From Marthasterias glacialis (taxonomy: Eukaryota > Echinodermata > Asteroidea > Forcipulatida > Asteriidae), in NCBI GenBank assembly GCA_911728455.2, contig OU452225.1, forward strand, positions 23,594,495 through 23,658,494: a stretch of 64,000 nt of DNA, read 5' to 3'. The notes beneath the pieces were generated by a model that worked only from the letters and a program-made list of their open reading frames with translations, was not told the DNA's origin and made no database searches. Every line of letters starts with the position of its first letter. The first letter of the stretch is position 1. This document shows, one piece after another, positions 60,201-64,000 of the stretch. A program made the position numbers and the translations under genes.

Positions 60201-63200
60201 AATGTCATCTACTTTGGTTTTAAGTGATAAAGAAACTATGCCAGCCTGCAATATGATATGTGGTGAGTGCATCTACATAGTACTCAACATGTACACAATT
60301 ACTGTGTCGTGTGCACAGTTGTGTCACCAAACACAACCTGTGAAGTTATAGTGGCTTCAAAATGGTTGGTCATCTCGCTGGGAAATGTTACCAAGAGTTG
60401 GAGAGTTTGATATTGCTATTTTTTATTTACAATCACATTTGGGGATTGCTGTGTTTCTTCCTTTACAGATGGTGTGCTAAACGATATTGTTCATTTGTAT
60501 TATTCCTATTATTTTTGTGATTACTATTATAAATATTGTTATTTGTTTTAAATGAAGTTTTGAGGATGACTTTTCTTCCCTTGCAGCCCTCAAATAGATG
60601 GTGCTATTTAATCTAGATATTGTTTGTATTACTATTTATTACTCACTCTTAGTGCGTTCCTTATCTCATCGCCATGGGGAGTGACAGCGAAGGCATGATC
60701 AGGATAAAAGCCGACCAGCAGTTATCGGACATCGACAGCAGATATCCTGGCTTTATTCCGGTACTCTTGAAAACCTTTCCAAGCCTTTGACTTGTCAGGA
60801 TTTTTGTCCTTCAGATTTCAGGATTTGTTTTTTTCCCAAATGATGTTTTACAATAAAAATTGGAAACATGATATTGTAAAACGGAAGAGATACATAAAAT
60901 ACAGGGAAGTAAGAGGTAGCCTGCCGCGTTCATTCTCAAAGGTTGTCTTATTTGTAACAACATTGATCCAAAGGGAAATTTTTGAACGGTCCTTTTTCGC
61001 AGTTCTTCAGCCCAAGTACGCGTGCTCAGAACTACACACGCAATACTGAGCTTGTATTTTTATTGTTTATATGTCTTTTTCCTTATTTCGAGACCCATGG
61101 GAGATCAGTGGTTACCACTGAATACCAGTTGAAAAATAAGTTAAACGTGTTTGTAAAAACTTTCAACCTTTTAAAGAACTCTGTAACAGAATCAAACTTC
61201 ACCGCAGAAAGTCAGTTGCGACCCAGTCAATTGAGTTTACTTTACTTTAGCAACGCTTTGCAATATTTTTATTGATTTATTTTTTGTAGCTTTAATTCCT
61301 TTTGTTATTGAAACGGGACATGAATATACTACGGGGAAATCACAATACTACAGGAAGTGATTTTTCATTGTTATCTTGAAATAACAGTTTTCACAATTTG
61401 ACAAAAGTTTATGTGATCTTTATGAATGTTTTCTGGGGCACCCAGCGAAGAGACAAAACTTTTGCAGAAGGTTTCTTTATAGTGCTGAAGCTAATATTGG
61501 TTTTTCCCAGTTACTTTCGGCAAAAAAACAGCCTGTTTCACTTCCATGCATTCATATTAAAGCGATTTTGCCTCGTAGTTGAAACTGGCATTCAGTTTCA
61601 TTTTGAGGCATGCAAATTTATAAAGCATTATACCCAAATAAACTTATAAGGTGTTCTTTTTGGCCATGTGAAATTGGCATTCAATTTAGCAGAGTAGGTG
61701 CAACTAGTGATTTCTGCGAAAAAGCTGCTGCTAATTTGAATGCCGTTTCAGTGGATTGTTAAATTAAATGGTTATCTTTTTAATCGCATGGTGCAAAAGA
61801 ATAGTTGCTTACACATAAGTGAAATTGAATGACGTTTGAGGAACTTTCAATTTCCCATGAAACAGAATAACGCTACATTGAAAATTGCCCGGAAAACCTA
61901 TAATTTATCATTCCCTGTTTGAATTTCAGATGAAAGCCATCGCAGGCATCAAGATGGCGTTCCGTCTTCAGAAGCTCCTCCAGGATGACTGGACGAGTCC
62001 GCTGCGTGGGATGCGGGAGAAGGACAGCTTCTACAGCCTGTCTAACCATGTGTACAGCATCATCAGGGGACATCGTCAACACAGGAGGGCGCTCTTACTA
62101 TGCTTACTCAACCTATTTGATGAACAAGCTGTAAGAAATAATCATCAACTTTGACCCAGTATTCTCTTGACATCTTTTTATACATCTTTTTATAATTATA
62201 GTTTTTAAAACCCTGGTTGCTGTAATTGATATTGATCTCGAGGCGTAGTCTTTAATTTCATATCACTAGGTTTATTTAAATAGAGTGGATGAAACCGTGT
62301 CATGAATAGAATGATTGAGCTGAAAGCTCTCTAAAACTGGTTTAAGTTCTGATTAAAAAGTTGTAAGTTATACTATTTAACACAAAATTTGGAACAAAGT
62401 TTGATGAATCTTAAACCATGTCAACCGGTCATGAGGGTGGAAAATAAAGAATAAAAACAATGTCACTGGGATCAACTAACCCATAAAACTTAATAAAATT
62501 AACCATAAACCCAGTTTTTGAATGAGTTGCATTAACGTCATTTTTCCGGTTTCTTGTATCTGGACAGAAAACAGAACTAGATCTTCTCGTGTTTGTTGCT
62601 GACAACCTTGCCTACTTTCCGTATGTGGTTCAAGATGAACCTCTCTTTGTCATGCATCACATTGAGATAACTGTGTCCGTCTCCGGAGCCAATCTACTGC
62701 AGTCCTTCAAAGATGTAAGTATCCAACCGTCTGAAACCACTTATCAAGGCTCCAAATACCTAATAGACCACAGTCCAGGGGCTAATTTCATAGAGCTGCT
62801 TAACCGCAAACCGTAATTTAGCCACAGACAATTGTTGCTTCCCAGAATATGGTTACTTGTCAAAAAACCATGTCAGATGTAACATTTACTAGTGGTATTC
62901 TGCACAGTTTTGCTTGTCATTCAACTGCGTAGCATGCACAGACCACACACACGCCTTCTAACGCTGCCTTTCACCCAGACAAGGGAAAAAACAGGTCTTG
63001 AATATATTGGCGTTTTCTGGCCATTGAGAGGTGGTTTTTGTGTCGTCCCTGAGTATAAACCTTTGTCCTTTTGTTCCGGAAAGAGGATTACGAGGCATTG
63101 AGAGGCTTCCACCATTGTTCATTCATTGTTATTTGGCTCAATGGGGGTCAGAGTGGGCCGGCAATCGAGCCATGGTTCTGTGTTTAGTACCACTCCTATG

Positions 63201-63629
63201 CAGTAGGTAACCGCCGATGTATTGCTATTCATGGTGCATGAATTTTTCATTTTCTCGGACAAGCAACAAAAGGAACAATCAAAAAATAGAACCCAGGCGG
63301 CAACTGGTTAATTGTTGTTGCATGTTGTTCTTATTGTTGGTCAGGTTTTTTCTGGATTGAAAGTTGTGCGAAATTTATTTCAATTGTTTTTATTGATTAA
63401 TGGCAATATGTATTTCAATAAATTTGACTTTGCGGATGAAAAGGAAAAAAAAATGTCTACTCTCAAAAGATCACGATTTAGTCTTGATAAATCTCTCTGT
63501 CTGTATTTCTTTAGTCGTTTTTGAAGAAGCAACCATCCCGGCCAGCTTCTCGGTCATCAAGGTCTAGTGGAGACGGCAAGAAAAATGATTTCAGCGATGA
63601 TGAAGAGGAAGATGAAGATGTCCTTATGA
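18030..63629 (+). CDS. NIPBL: Nipped-B-like protein (SCC2/NIPBL cohesin loader), 3' end beyond window
   Basis: NIPBL, with MAU2/SCC4, loads cohesin on chromatin and stimulates its ATPase and loop extrusion in the nucleus. Forty-two coding segments join without a frame break for 5842 nt (1947 codons plus one base); exon blocks are given in the following entries. The N-terminus [21 protein letters not shown] closely matches vertebrate NIPBL. From about residue 580 the HEAT-repeat body follows the vertebrate protein nearly exon by exon. The disordered stretch between N-terminus and HEAT body is about 480 residues, roughly half the vertebrate length. The last segment ends at a donor (63630) inside the basic/acidic linker near the C-terminus, so some hundreds of residues lie off the right edge. 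The ATG at 18030 is the first in its exon and begins the conserved sequence. A non-coding 5' exon is expected upstream. Confidence 0.97.
18790..18975 (+). repeat. Dispersed repeat family E, copy 1
   Basis: It is flanked by GCCTCGATCTTAA and GATCAAGGCCTGCACC, with internal repeats of GGGCATGCTGGCCAA. It resembles the segments at 28440-28610, 29750-29915 and 39975-40135, which all end in AGGCCTG. Confidence 0.5.
19169..19290 (+). mobile_element. Fragment of repeat family B
   Basis: The segment starts TTAACCAGTTTGCACCAGCT, then GACGTGTATCCATG, TCAAGCCAGCAAATG and GCCATTGTGTAGAATC, in the same order as the copies at 6147 and 8078. Confidence 0.6.
20508..20850 (+). mobile_element. MITE family A, 3'-truncated copy
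   Basis: It begins TTAACCAGTCGCTGCAGG, then TTGTCCCGTCCCCCTGGCGG, GGTACCGCTGGCACAAAG, GAGAAAATGTCAAATTCACA and AACCATGGCTTAATTGCC. It follows family A until about 20850, then diverges. Confidence 0.8.
21551..22040. mobile_element. Non-autonomous DNA-transposon-like element with about 25-bp perfect inverted ends
   Basis: The left end (TTTGTTATACCATGGTATTA) and the right end (TAATACCATGGTATAACAAA) are perfect inverted repeats of about 25 bp. Inside, a segment of about 100 bp containing CAATGGGGACGATGAAAT and GATCTAGGTAATGGAC is tandemly duplicated. It lies in the intron 21284-22162 of NIPBL. Confidence 0.85.
22163..25201 (+). CDS. NIPBL: NIPBL exon block 2: charged disordered region (residues 238-574)
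   Basis: Segments are 22163-22838, 24368-24637 and 25136-25201. The 676-nt exon is the largest in the gene. It starts with a Ser/His/Pro stretch, then a basic cluster [16 protein letters not shown], then the conserved motif [19 protein letters not shown] (vertebrates have a similar YDIISSP motif), and then a Glu/Pro/Val-rich acidic tail. The second segment carries [10 protein letters not shown] and an EEEEE run, and the third a basic [15 protein letters not shown]. These look like nuclear-localisation and protein-interaction patches; no fold is visible. Flanking introns hold transposon copies. Confidence 0.9.
23808..24285 (-). mobile_element. MITE family A, reverse copy
   Basis: Read on the minus strand it follows 37800-38374: GAGAAAATGTCAGATTCACA, AACATCGGCCGTTACC, AACCATGGCTCG and onward to GTTTCCAGGCAGGGGAAACA. 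Both ends are degraded. Confidence 0.8.
25942..30130 (+). CDS. NIPBL: NIPBL exon block 3: entry into HEAT-repeat body (residues 575-801)
   Basis: Segments are 25942-26034, 26925-27040, 27905-27991, 28820-29048 and 29976-30130. Recognisable family sequence includes [70 protein letters not shown] and [17 protein letters not shown]. These correspond to the first helical repeats of the hook-shaped loader. The phases 1/1/0/0/1/0 agree across introns. The intron after 30130 is the host of the LTR retrotransposon. Confidence 0.95.
26463..26770 (+). mobile_element. SINE copy 4 in a NIPBL intron
   Basis: The head is GTGTCATGGCTGAGCAGTTA, the B box GGTTTGAGTCCC, then the full body with TTGGATGGGACGTAAAAGCC and GAAGGGGTTTGCCC. 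The 3' tail is degraded; a (TTA)n stretch at 26870-26895 may be its end. Confidence 0.85.
27078..27440 (+). repeat. Dispersed repeat family D, copy 2
   Basis: It carries TGTGTGAGGTAATACCACTG, CTGATTACCAGAAGTCCACA, TTCTCAGAATTAAAAG and ATATACCAGCTTTGGAACC in family order. Confidence 0.7.
27603..27778 (+). repeat. 22-bp tandem array, 8 units
   Basis: There are exactly eight 22-bp units built on AGAATTAGAGAGGACCCAAG plus TA, with single-base variants (C/T in the CCCAAG core). It lies in the NIPBL intron 27041-27904. The unit is unrelated to the 22-bp unit at 41147. Confidence 0.93.
28122..28610 (+). repeat. Family D copy followed by family E copy
   Basis: The D-type motifs run 28122-28425 (GTGATGTAATTTCACTGTAA ... 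TTGGAACCGGAAGTACTG). From 28435 an E-type segment follows, with GAAAGGGCAAGGGCACCAAG, TTCAAGGGCACCAAGGCAAT and ATCAGGCCTG. The E segment contains the sequence that forms the minisatellite at 41147-41718, on the opposite strand. Confidence 0.65.
29285..29470. mobile_element. MITE-like element with AATAGACCTTTATCATG ends
   Basis: The left end CCAATAGACCTTTATCATG is the inverted copy of CATGATAAAGGTCTATTGG at the right end, with further pairing inside (GCCACCATCTTG and CAAGGTGGC). Confidence 0.8.
29750..29915 (+). repeat. Dispersed repeat family E, copy 3
   Basis: It contains GGGCCTGCAATTTCATC, GAGAGGGCAAGGCCATTTT, AAAGAGCACCAAGGCCAAGA and ends CAAGGCCTGC. It is upstream of a NIPBL acceptor at 29975. 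Confidence 0.6.
30259..30369 (-). repeat. 3' LTR (111 bp)
   Basis: It is identical base for base to 35553-35663. In element orientation it starts TAGAGAACTATAAC and ends ACAATACTTATTTA, without the common TG...CA ends. It is preceded, in element sense, by the purine tract and followed by the aattt duplication. Confidence 0.96.
30371..30378 (-). other. Polypurine tract next to the 3' LTR
   Basis: In element sense AGGGGGGC lies immediately 5' of the 3' LTR (one base, A, intervenes before TAGAG). This is the expected position of the plus-strand primer for an LTR retrotransposon. Confidence 0.8.
30623..35488 (-). CDS. Retrotransposon Gag-Pol polyprotein (1621 aa, single frame)
   Basis: The single frame encodes, in order, several recognisable parts. 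Residues 6-36 form a possible zinc finger (C6, C11, H31, H36). A Gag core begins near residue 58. Two zinc knuckles lie at 271-290 (C271, C274, H279, C290; unusually long last gap) and 297-310 (classic CX2CX4HX4C). The aspartic protease has D411-T-G. Reverse transcriptase spans about 630-795, with D684 and C744-V-D-D747 in place of the usual Y/F-x-D-D. RNase H has D894, E946 and D972. Integrase has H1161, H1164, C1194, C1197 and the triad D1225, D1277, E1313 with a DX35E spacing, followed by a GPY/F-like module at about 1430-1470. The tail of about 150 residues is proline-rich. No chromodomain or envelope frame is seen. The start at 35488 is the first ATG after the LTR. Gag and Pol share a frame without a stop or shift, so their ratio must be set after translation or by another means. 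Confidence 0.96.
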   Translation of the reverse strand: MNTIPCPAPNCTTTWPTTTPTEVLLSLIDLHGKTAHPVDHAHLPAPTLGAAKAEKVKRPTISAAGTSEEWAYFEQRWSDYKAATHLTGPDIIFQLLECCDEALRKDLTRTFGTLASSDETTILSNIKTLAVRQENIMVSRMQLQQMRQDRDEPVRAFSARLRGQAGVCNFKIECACKQLVDYSNIMIRDALVRGLEDEEIRLDILGEAKQDMSLEEALRYVEAKESGKRSANRLLEGGNTATAAAASSYRRQEKGRLRNQPSSTTPATSPCGYCGRPGHGRSRQERMKKCTAYNHKCTKCGILHHYENVCRQSRRKDQSTTLPAPPPLDDATAIFETLCSIGDDPAVCTHAITLRHHVYNEFCNAWEKRASDPQPFIHASIRAVPSDTRALGFRTSLLNSTPIVSYPAMADTGCQSCLAGTKLLPKLGLGGEHLIPVTMKMTAANNHRIGIAGALVLRISGTSPSGETLETRQIVYFTDSSDRLFLSKQACIALGMISHKFPTIGEASELNNTSVDCCSTQVCECPRRQAPPPPSRTPPFPATEENREKLENWLLEHYRSSTFNVCEQQPLPMMSGPPMRLMIDPNAPPVAHHTPIPVPVHWQDDVKAGLDQDVCLGVIEPVPVGTPVTWCHRMVICPKKSGKPRRTVDLQPLNRHATRETHHTQSPFHQARAVPPHTRKTVFDAWNGYHSIALNEQDRHLTTFITPWGRYRYRVAPQGYIASGDGYSRRFDEIVADIPRKTKCVDDTLMWSDTIEEAFSQAVEWLDICGRNGIILNPSKFSFAKTTVEFAGFELTPTTVRPCHRYLEAIQNFPTPRTITDIRSWFGLVNQVSYAFAATERMLPFRTLLKPGTPFTWTDQLDRLFEESKSFIISEIHKGVEIFDKTKPTCLATDWSKDGIGFWLFQKHCACPSSKPFCCKTGWKITLVGSRFTSGAESRYAPVEGEALAVVDALDKARHFTLGCSDLIVAVDHKPLLKTLSDRCLNDIPNPRLRNLKEKSLRYRFRVIHIPGVRHAAADAVSRHPVGEPTPLPLPDDVASLLNPPSQLPQLGLAHSILAALRTLDQDTVQVCTQTTSLPTELIKSVTWDDVRHATTSDPSMSRLVEIVNDGFPELRGDLPSELRIYHQFRDGLTSFDGVILYNDRIVVPPSLRHLVLQALHSAHQGVSQMCSRAESSFFWPGMTPAITELRARCSPCNRMAPSQPSAPPTPPINPVYPFQCLVSDYFHYRGRNYLLAVDRYSNWPIVEETANGAAGLIAALRRIFVTFGISDELASDGGPEFTAGTTATFLRNWGVRHRVSSVAFPHSNCRAEVGVKTVKRLITDNTNADGSLDTDKFQRAMLQYRNTPDRDTHLSPAMCIFGRPIRDFIPIHPGKYQPHTTWRETLLSREEALRNRHMRTAERLSQHTRTLPPLVVGDCVRIQNQVGPHPTKWDKTGIVVEVRQFDQYVVRVDGSGRVTLRNRKFLRKYLPVLPRASLAMVPGATTAMLPPARLARLSSGRSLQPPPPTSQALPPDPPVSGNGSSNPPPKPSATTTDPGPPTPLTANHPLPAQTAPCPQSPQRQAATGLVPRALRAIMPYNAPGLQEHPTPIMVPPPSALSGASPTPAVRRSTRQSKPPA
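35540..35552 (-). other. Putative self-primer binding site of the retrotransposon
   Basis: In element sense the bases directly after the 5' LTR are TGACAACAGCGTC. They do not begin TGG, so they cannot pair with a tRNA CCA end. They pair perfectly with GACGCTGTTGTCA inside the LTR (35594-35606). This is the layout of Tf1-type self-priming, in which the 5' end of the element's own RNA primes minus-strand synthesis. Confidence 0.75.
35553..35663 (-). repeat. 5' LTR (111 bp)
   Basis: This is the second identical LTR copy. In element orientation, positions 58-70 read GACGCTGTTGTCA, the exact complement of the 13 bases that follow the LTR. If transcription starts at about base 58, U3 would be about 57 nt and R plus U5 about 54 nt. 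Confidence 0.96.
36396..44389 (+). CDS. NIPBL: NIPBL exon block 4: HEAT body (residues 802-1190)
   Basis: Segments are 36396-36476, 37488-37588, 38907-39075, 39740-39822, 40297-40426, 41913-42056, 42802-42933, 43669-43892 and 44287-44389. Conserved stretches include [84 protein letters not shown] and [17 protein letters not shown]. The 38907 exon adds an acidic insert ([14 protein letters not shown]) larger than the vertebrate one. The inserts around 43750 and 42820 are also divergent, as expected for loops between helices. Confidence 0.95.
36572..36721. mobile_element. MITE-like hairpin with GCTTGGGCTTGGGCT arms
   Basis: The outer arms AGGCCGTTGGCGAAACCACGG and CCGTGGTTTCATAAACAGCCT pair, and inside them 6-bp GGGCTT repeats face GCCCAA repeats. 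It lies in the NIPBL intron 36477-37487. Confidence 0.75.
37800..38374 (+). mobile_element. MITE family A, full-length copy (575 bp)
   Basis: It starts TTAACCAGTTGCTGCCGG and ends CCGGCACCTACTGGTTAA, inverted over about 18 bp, so TTAA lies at both outer edges. The interior has no long frame. It serves as the reference for the copies at 20508, 23808, 47106, 51046 and 62918. TTAA ends are compatible with a piggyBac-like target, but this is unproven. Confidence 0.85.
38438..38473. other. Perfect 16-bp hairpin with A4 loop
   Basis: ATCTGATGACCATCTT, four A, then AAGATGGTCATCAGAT. It is intronic, 64 bp downstream of the family A MITE. It is too short for a metazoan miRNA precursor. Confidence 0.85.
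39975..40140 (+). repeat. Dispersed repeat family E, copy 4
   Basis: It contains CTTGAAGGGGCACGGCAATT, TCTATGAGGAACATGTAAAC, GGGCACCATGGCAATTGCTG and ends CGAGGCCTG, parallel to 28440-28610. Confidence 0.65.
40877..41146. mobile_element. MITE of the GGGCCCAATTTCATA family abutting a minisatellite
   Basis: The left end GGCCCAATTTCATAAAGCCT pairs with the right end AGCTATGAAATTGGGCCC. The right end stops exactly where the 22-bp array begins. Confidence 0.8.
41147..41718 (+). repeat. 22-bp minisatellite, 26 exact-length units
   Basis: The array is 572 bp, exactly 26 units of 22 bp (each TTGGTCATT-R-CCTTGGTGCCCC; the only variation seen is G/A at one site). It lies in the NIPBL intron 40427-41912. 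All three forward frames are open because 22 is not a multiple of 3 and the unit has no stop in any frame; the resulting 188-222-codon frames are not genes. Confidence 0.97.
42990..43215 (+). repeat. Dispersed repeat family F, copy 1
   Basis: It has TAAAGGGAGCAAGAAATTGTC, CCAAACCTGTAGTTTTGTAA, GTGATGCACAGGGTCTG, AACCTCCTGAATTG and CAAATCTCATCCCTG. A second copy is at 57035-57225. Confidence 0.65.
44798..49734 (+). CDS. NIPBL: NIPBL exon block 5: HEAT body (residues 1191-1498)
   Basis: Segments are 44798-44896, 45571-45717, 46097-46231, 46931-47083, 47823-47931, 48402-48541 and 49594-49734. This is the best conserved part: [82 protein letters not shown], and [14 protein letters not shown]. 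Most segments are phase 0 at both ends, so single exons could be skipped without a frameshift. The last acceptor lies directly after a 15-bp minisatellite. Confidence 0.96.
45790..46045 (-). mobile_element. Reverse SINE-like remnant
   Basis: On the minus strand a B-box-like GGGTTCGAATCC (46018-46029) is followed by GACACTTGTGTTCTTGGGCA and a degenerate body. It sits just upstream of the NIPBL acceptor at 46096. Confidence 0.5.
47106..47580 (+). mobile_element. MITE family A, copy with degraded right end
   Basis: It starts TTAACCAGTTCCCGTTGGG, then GAAACCTTGACTTGACAAAG, GAGAAAATGTCAAATTCACT and CTTGGAACAAAAGGACAAAG, and fades after TCTTTGTGTGGGT near 47565. Confidence 0.75.
48095..48165 (-). 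repeat. tRNA-like fragment (SINE head or tRNA pseudogene)
   Basis: On the minus strand an A-box-like TGGTCTAGCGG and a B-box GGTTCGAATCC lie at tRNA-like spacing, but the ends do not pair into an acceptor stem. This is not a functional tRNA call. Confidence 0.45.
48552..48726. mobile_element. MITE-like element with internal 31-bp tandem repeats
   Basis: The ends TAAAGGGTAACC and GGTTACCCTTTA are inverted. The left arm contains three units of about 31 bp (AGTAGCCCCGACCTAGCTTG...). It starts 10 bp after the NIPBL donor at 48542. Confidence 0.8.
49066..49588 (+). repeat. 15-bp minisatellite directly upstream of a NIPBL acceptor
   Basis: About 35 units of TTGATTTGTATCTTA and variants (14-16 bp, mostly 15) fill the last 520 bp of the intron 48542-49593. 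The final unit runs into TTGATAACAG, the acceptor. Confidence 0.95.
50112..50236. mobile_element. Short inverted-repeat element
   Basis: GACCCAGTCTTCACTGCGTGG and the right arm CATGCAGTGGAGACCGGGTC pair with few mismatches. Internally GGTAATGACC and GGTCATTACC also pair. Confidence 0.75.
50806..53402 (+). CDS. NIPBL: NIPBL exon block 6 including two 39-nt micro-exons (residues 1499-1605)
   Basis: Segments are 50806-50899, 51543-51691, 52430-52468 and a candidate at 53364-53402. The first two encode [20 protein letters not shown] and [17 protein letters not shown], both clear family sequence. The third encodes [13 protein letters not shown] and the fourth [13 protein letters not shown]. Both are exactly 13 codons, phase 0, with good acceptor (ttgagcag; gtctccag) and donor (GTAAGT; GTATGT) signals. 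They fall where the vertebrate protein has a short variable loop, so inclusion is plausible but not proven, least so for the fourth. Confidence 0.8.
51046..51366 (+). mobile_element. MITE family A, internally deleted copy
   Basis: The left part (CCAGTTGCTGCCGGGATTCT to GAGAAAATGTCAAATTTACA) joins directly to the right part (TTGAATGACCAGGCGACCTT to AACTGGTTAA), skipping the middle of the full-length copy. Confidence 0.8.
52030..52250 (-). mobile_element. Reverse SINE fragment
   Basis: On the minus strand it reads the SINE body: CCATAATTGCTTTGTG, GGATGGGACGCTAAACCGTA, GGTCCCGTGTG and the TTATCGTTGACAGG region. Confidence 0.65.
52701..53085 (+). mobile_element. SINE copy 5, near full length
   Basis: The head is GTCGTGGCTTGCCGAGCGGA, the B box GGGTTCGAATCCC, the body TCGGATGGGACGTAAAGCCG, and the tail GAACTGCGTAATATTATTAT. 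It lies between the two 39-nt candidate micro-exons of NIPBL. Confidence 0.87.
53403..56721 (+). other. Longest NIPBL intron apart from the retrotransposon host (3.3 kb)
   Basis: No conserved coding sequence is seen. It holds a repeat at 54585-54700 that matches 6766-6890 (TGAGTTTACTGGCC, CTAAAATCA-TGGCCTC), an inverted-repeat element at 55158-55502, and homopolymer C and T runs. Confidence 0.5.
55158..55502. mobile_element. Inverted-repeat element with CTAGGTGGCAGCA ends
   Basis: CACTAGGTGGCAGCAAATAAG with ATACTAGAAACACAA on the left is mirrored by TTGTGTTTCTAGTATCTTTG and GGTGGCAGCAG near 55410, and by CTGCTGCCACCTAGTGTCC at 55484-55502. Confidence 0.65.
56722..63629 (+). CDS. NIPBL: NIPBL exon block 7: C-terminal HEAT body and start of charged tail (residues 1606-1947)
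   Basis: Segments are 56722-56919, 57806-57872, 58529-58583, 59767-59902, 60653-60760, 61930-62130, 62568-62714 and 63515-63629. Family sequence includes [94 protein letters not shown] and [19 protein letters not shown]. The last segment is [14 protein letters not shown] plus an acidic [11 protein letters not shown] stretch, matching the charged linker after the HEAT body. The remaining C-terminal exons lie past 64000. Confidence 0.95.
57035..57225 (+). repeat. Dispersed repeat family F, copy 2
   Basis: It has TTAAAGGGAGAACGCGATCG, CCAAGCCTGTAGTGTTGTAT, GTGATGCACAGAGTCTG, AACCTCCTGAATTGAG and CAAATCTCATCCCTG, the same order as 42990-43215. Confidence 0.65.
57534..57725. mobile_element. MITE-like element with GTCGGTGCAACATGGTCGTA ends
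   Basis: The right end TACGACCTTGTTGCACTGAC is the inverted copy with two differences. The segment is about 190 bp, in the intron before the NIPBL exon at 57806. Confidence 0.8.
60761..61929 (+). other. NIPBL intron without recognised elements
   Basis: Several short open frames (up to 97 codons) occur by chance in AT-rich sequence. None resembles a known protein, and no inverted or tandem repeat was noticed. Confidence 0.4.
62918..63311 (-). mobile_element. MITE family A, reverse copy
   Basis: On the minus strand it starts TTAACCAGTTGCCGCC and continues TGCATGAATAGC, CCATGGCTCGATTGCCGG and GAGGCTTACCACC-like sequence to GGTCTGTGCATGCT. The far end is truncated near 62918. Confidence 0.8.
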
Positions 63630-64000
63630 GTAAGTCTCTGACTCAAGATTTCAAAACTATCAAGACCTGGGATTTGTCATATTTACAGAATTATTTTCAT
63701 TGATCTACTTTTTTGCCATGAAACGTTCTTGAAGACAGCAGCTTAACATTGTTGAGAAGAGAAACAGTTCCCACTTTCTGGTCAAACCGCTTAGAATTTC
63801 ATTTGTCTCGACTCAATAATGTACAATCATCGAAGTTGAGGAGGCTACATTGGTAGACTAAAGAGGAGTCCACAACCCTTGTTATCAGGATAAAACATTT
63901 GTATATGATCACGTTTATCAATAATGTACCTTCTTTTTTCACTGGCTCTTGATTTTTCTGGCTGGAGAGTGTTTGTTTATCCTCAACAAAATACAACTGG

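Overview
This is an animal nuclear window from an invertebrate deuterostome. The exons encode clear orthologues of vertebrate proteins. The introns are short to medium with GT-AG ends, and the non-coding DNA is packed with tRNA-related SINEs, small inverted-repeat elements (MITE-like) and minisatellites. The repeat style suggests an echinoderm, perhaps a sea star. That is an inference from repeat character and protein similarity only.

Three host genes lie side by side. From 1 to 8738 on the minus strand is the 5' two-thirds or more of OXCT1 (mitochondrial succinyl-CoA:3-oxoacid CoA transferase), whose last exons lie beyond the left edge. From 9334 to 11842 on the plus strand is a complete four-exon ALKBH7, a mitochondrial AlkB-family dioxygenase. 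OXCT1 and ALKBH7 are head to head with 595 bp between start codons, and both proteins begin with a mitochondrial-type presequence, so a shared bidirectional promoter is plausible. From about 15.6 kb to the right edge, plus strand, is NIPBL (Nipped-B/SCC2, the cohesin loader). Its ATG is at 18030, and 42 coding segments can be joined in frame to 63629, giving about 1947 codons. The last exons lie beyond the window.

The most striking object is a complete, apparently young Ty3/gypsy-type LTR retrotransposon at 30259-35663, antisense within a NIPBL intron. It has two identical 111-bp LTRs, a 5-bp target duplication (aattt), and one uninterrupted 1621-codon gag-pol frame with all catalytic residues visible. 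Directly after its 5' LTR there is no tRNA-type primer site. Instead there is a 13-nt segment perfectly complementary to the middle of its own LTR, the arrangement expected for Tf1-like self-primed reverse transcription.

Other notable structures are a 26-copy 22-bp array that is open in all three forward frames (41147-41718) and a 15-bp array running up to a NIPBL splice acceptor (about 49066-49588). There are also a 44-bp array ending in an inverted copy (13551-13950), a long inverted repeat in the NIPBL 5' intron (16155-16505), and several MITE families, two of which share the same TTAACCAGTTG-like terminus.
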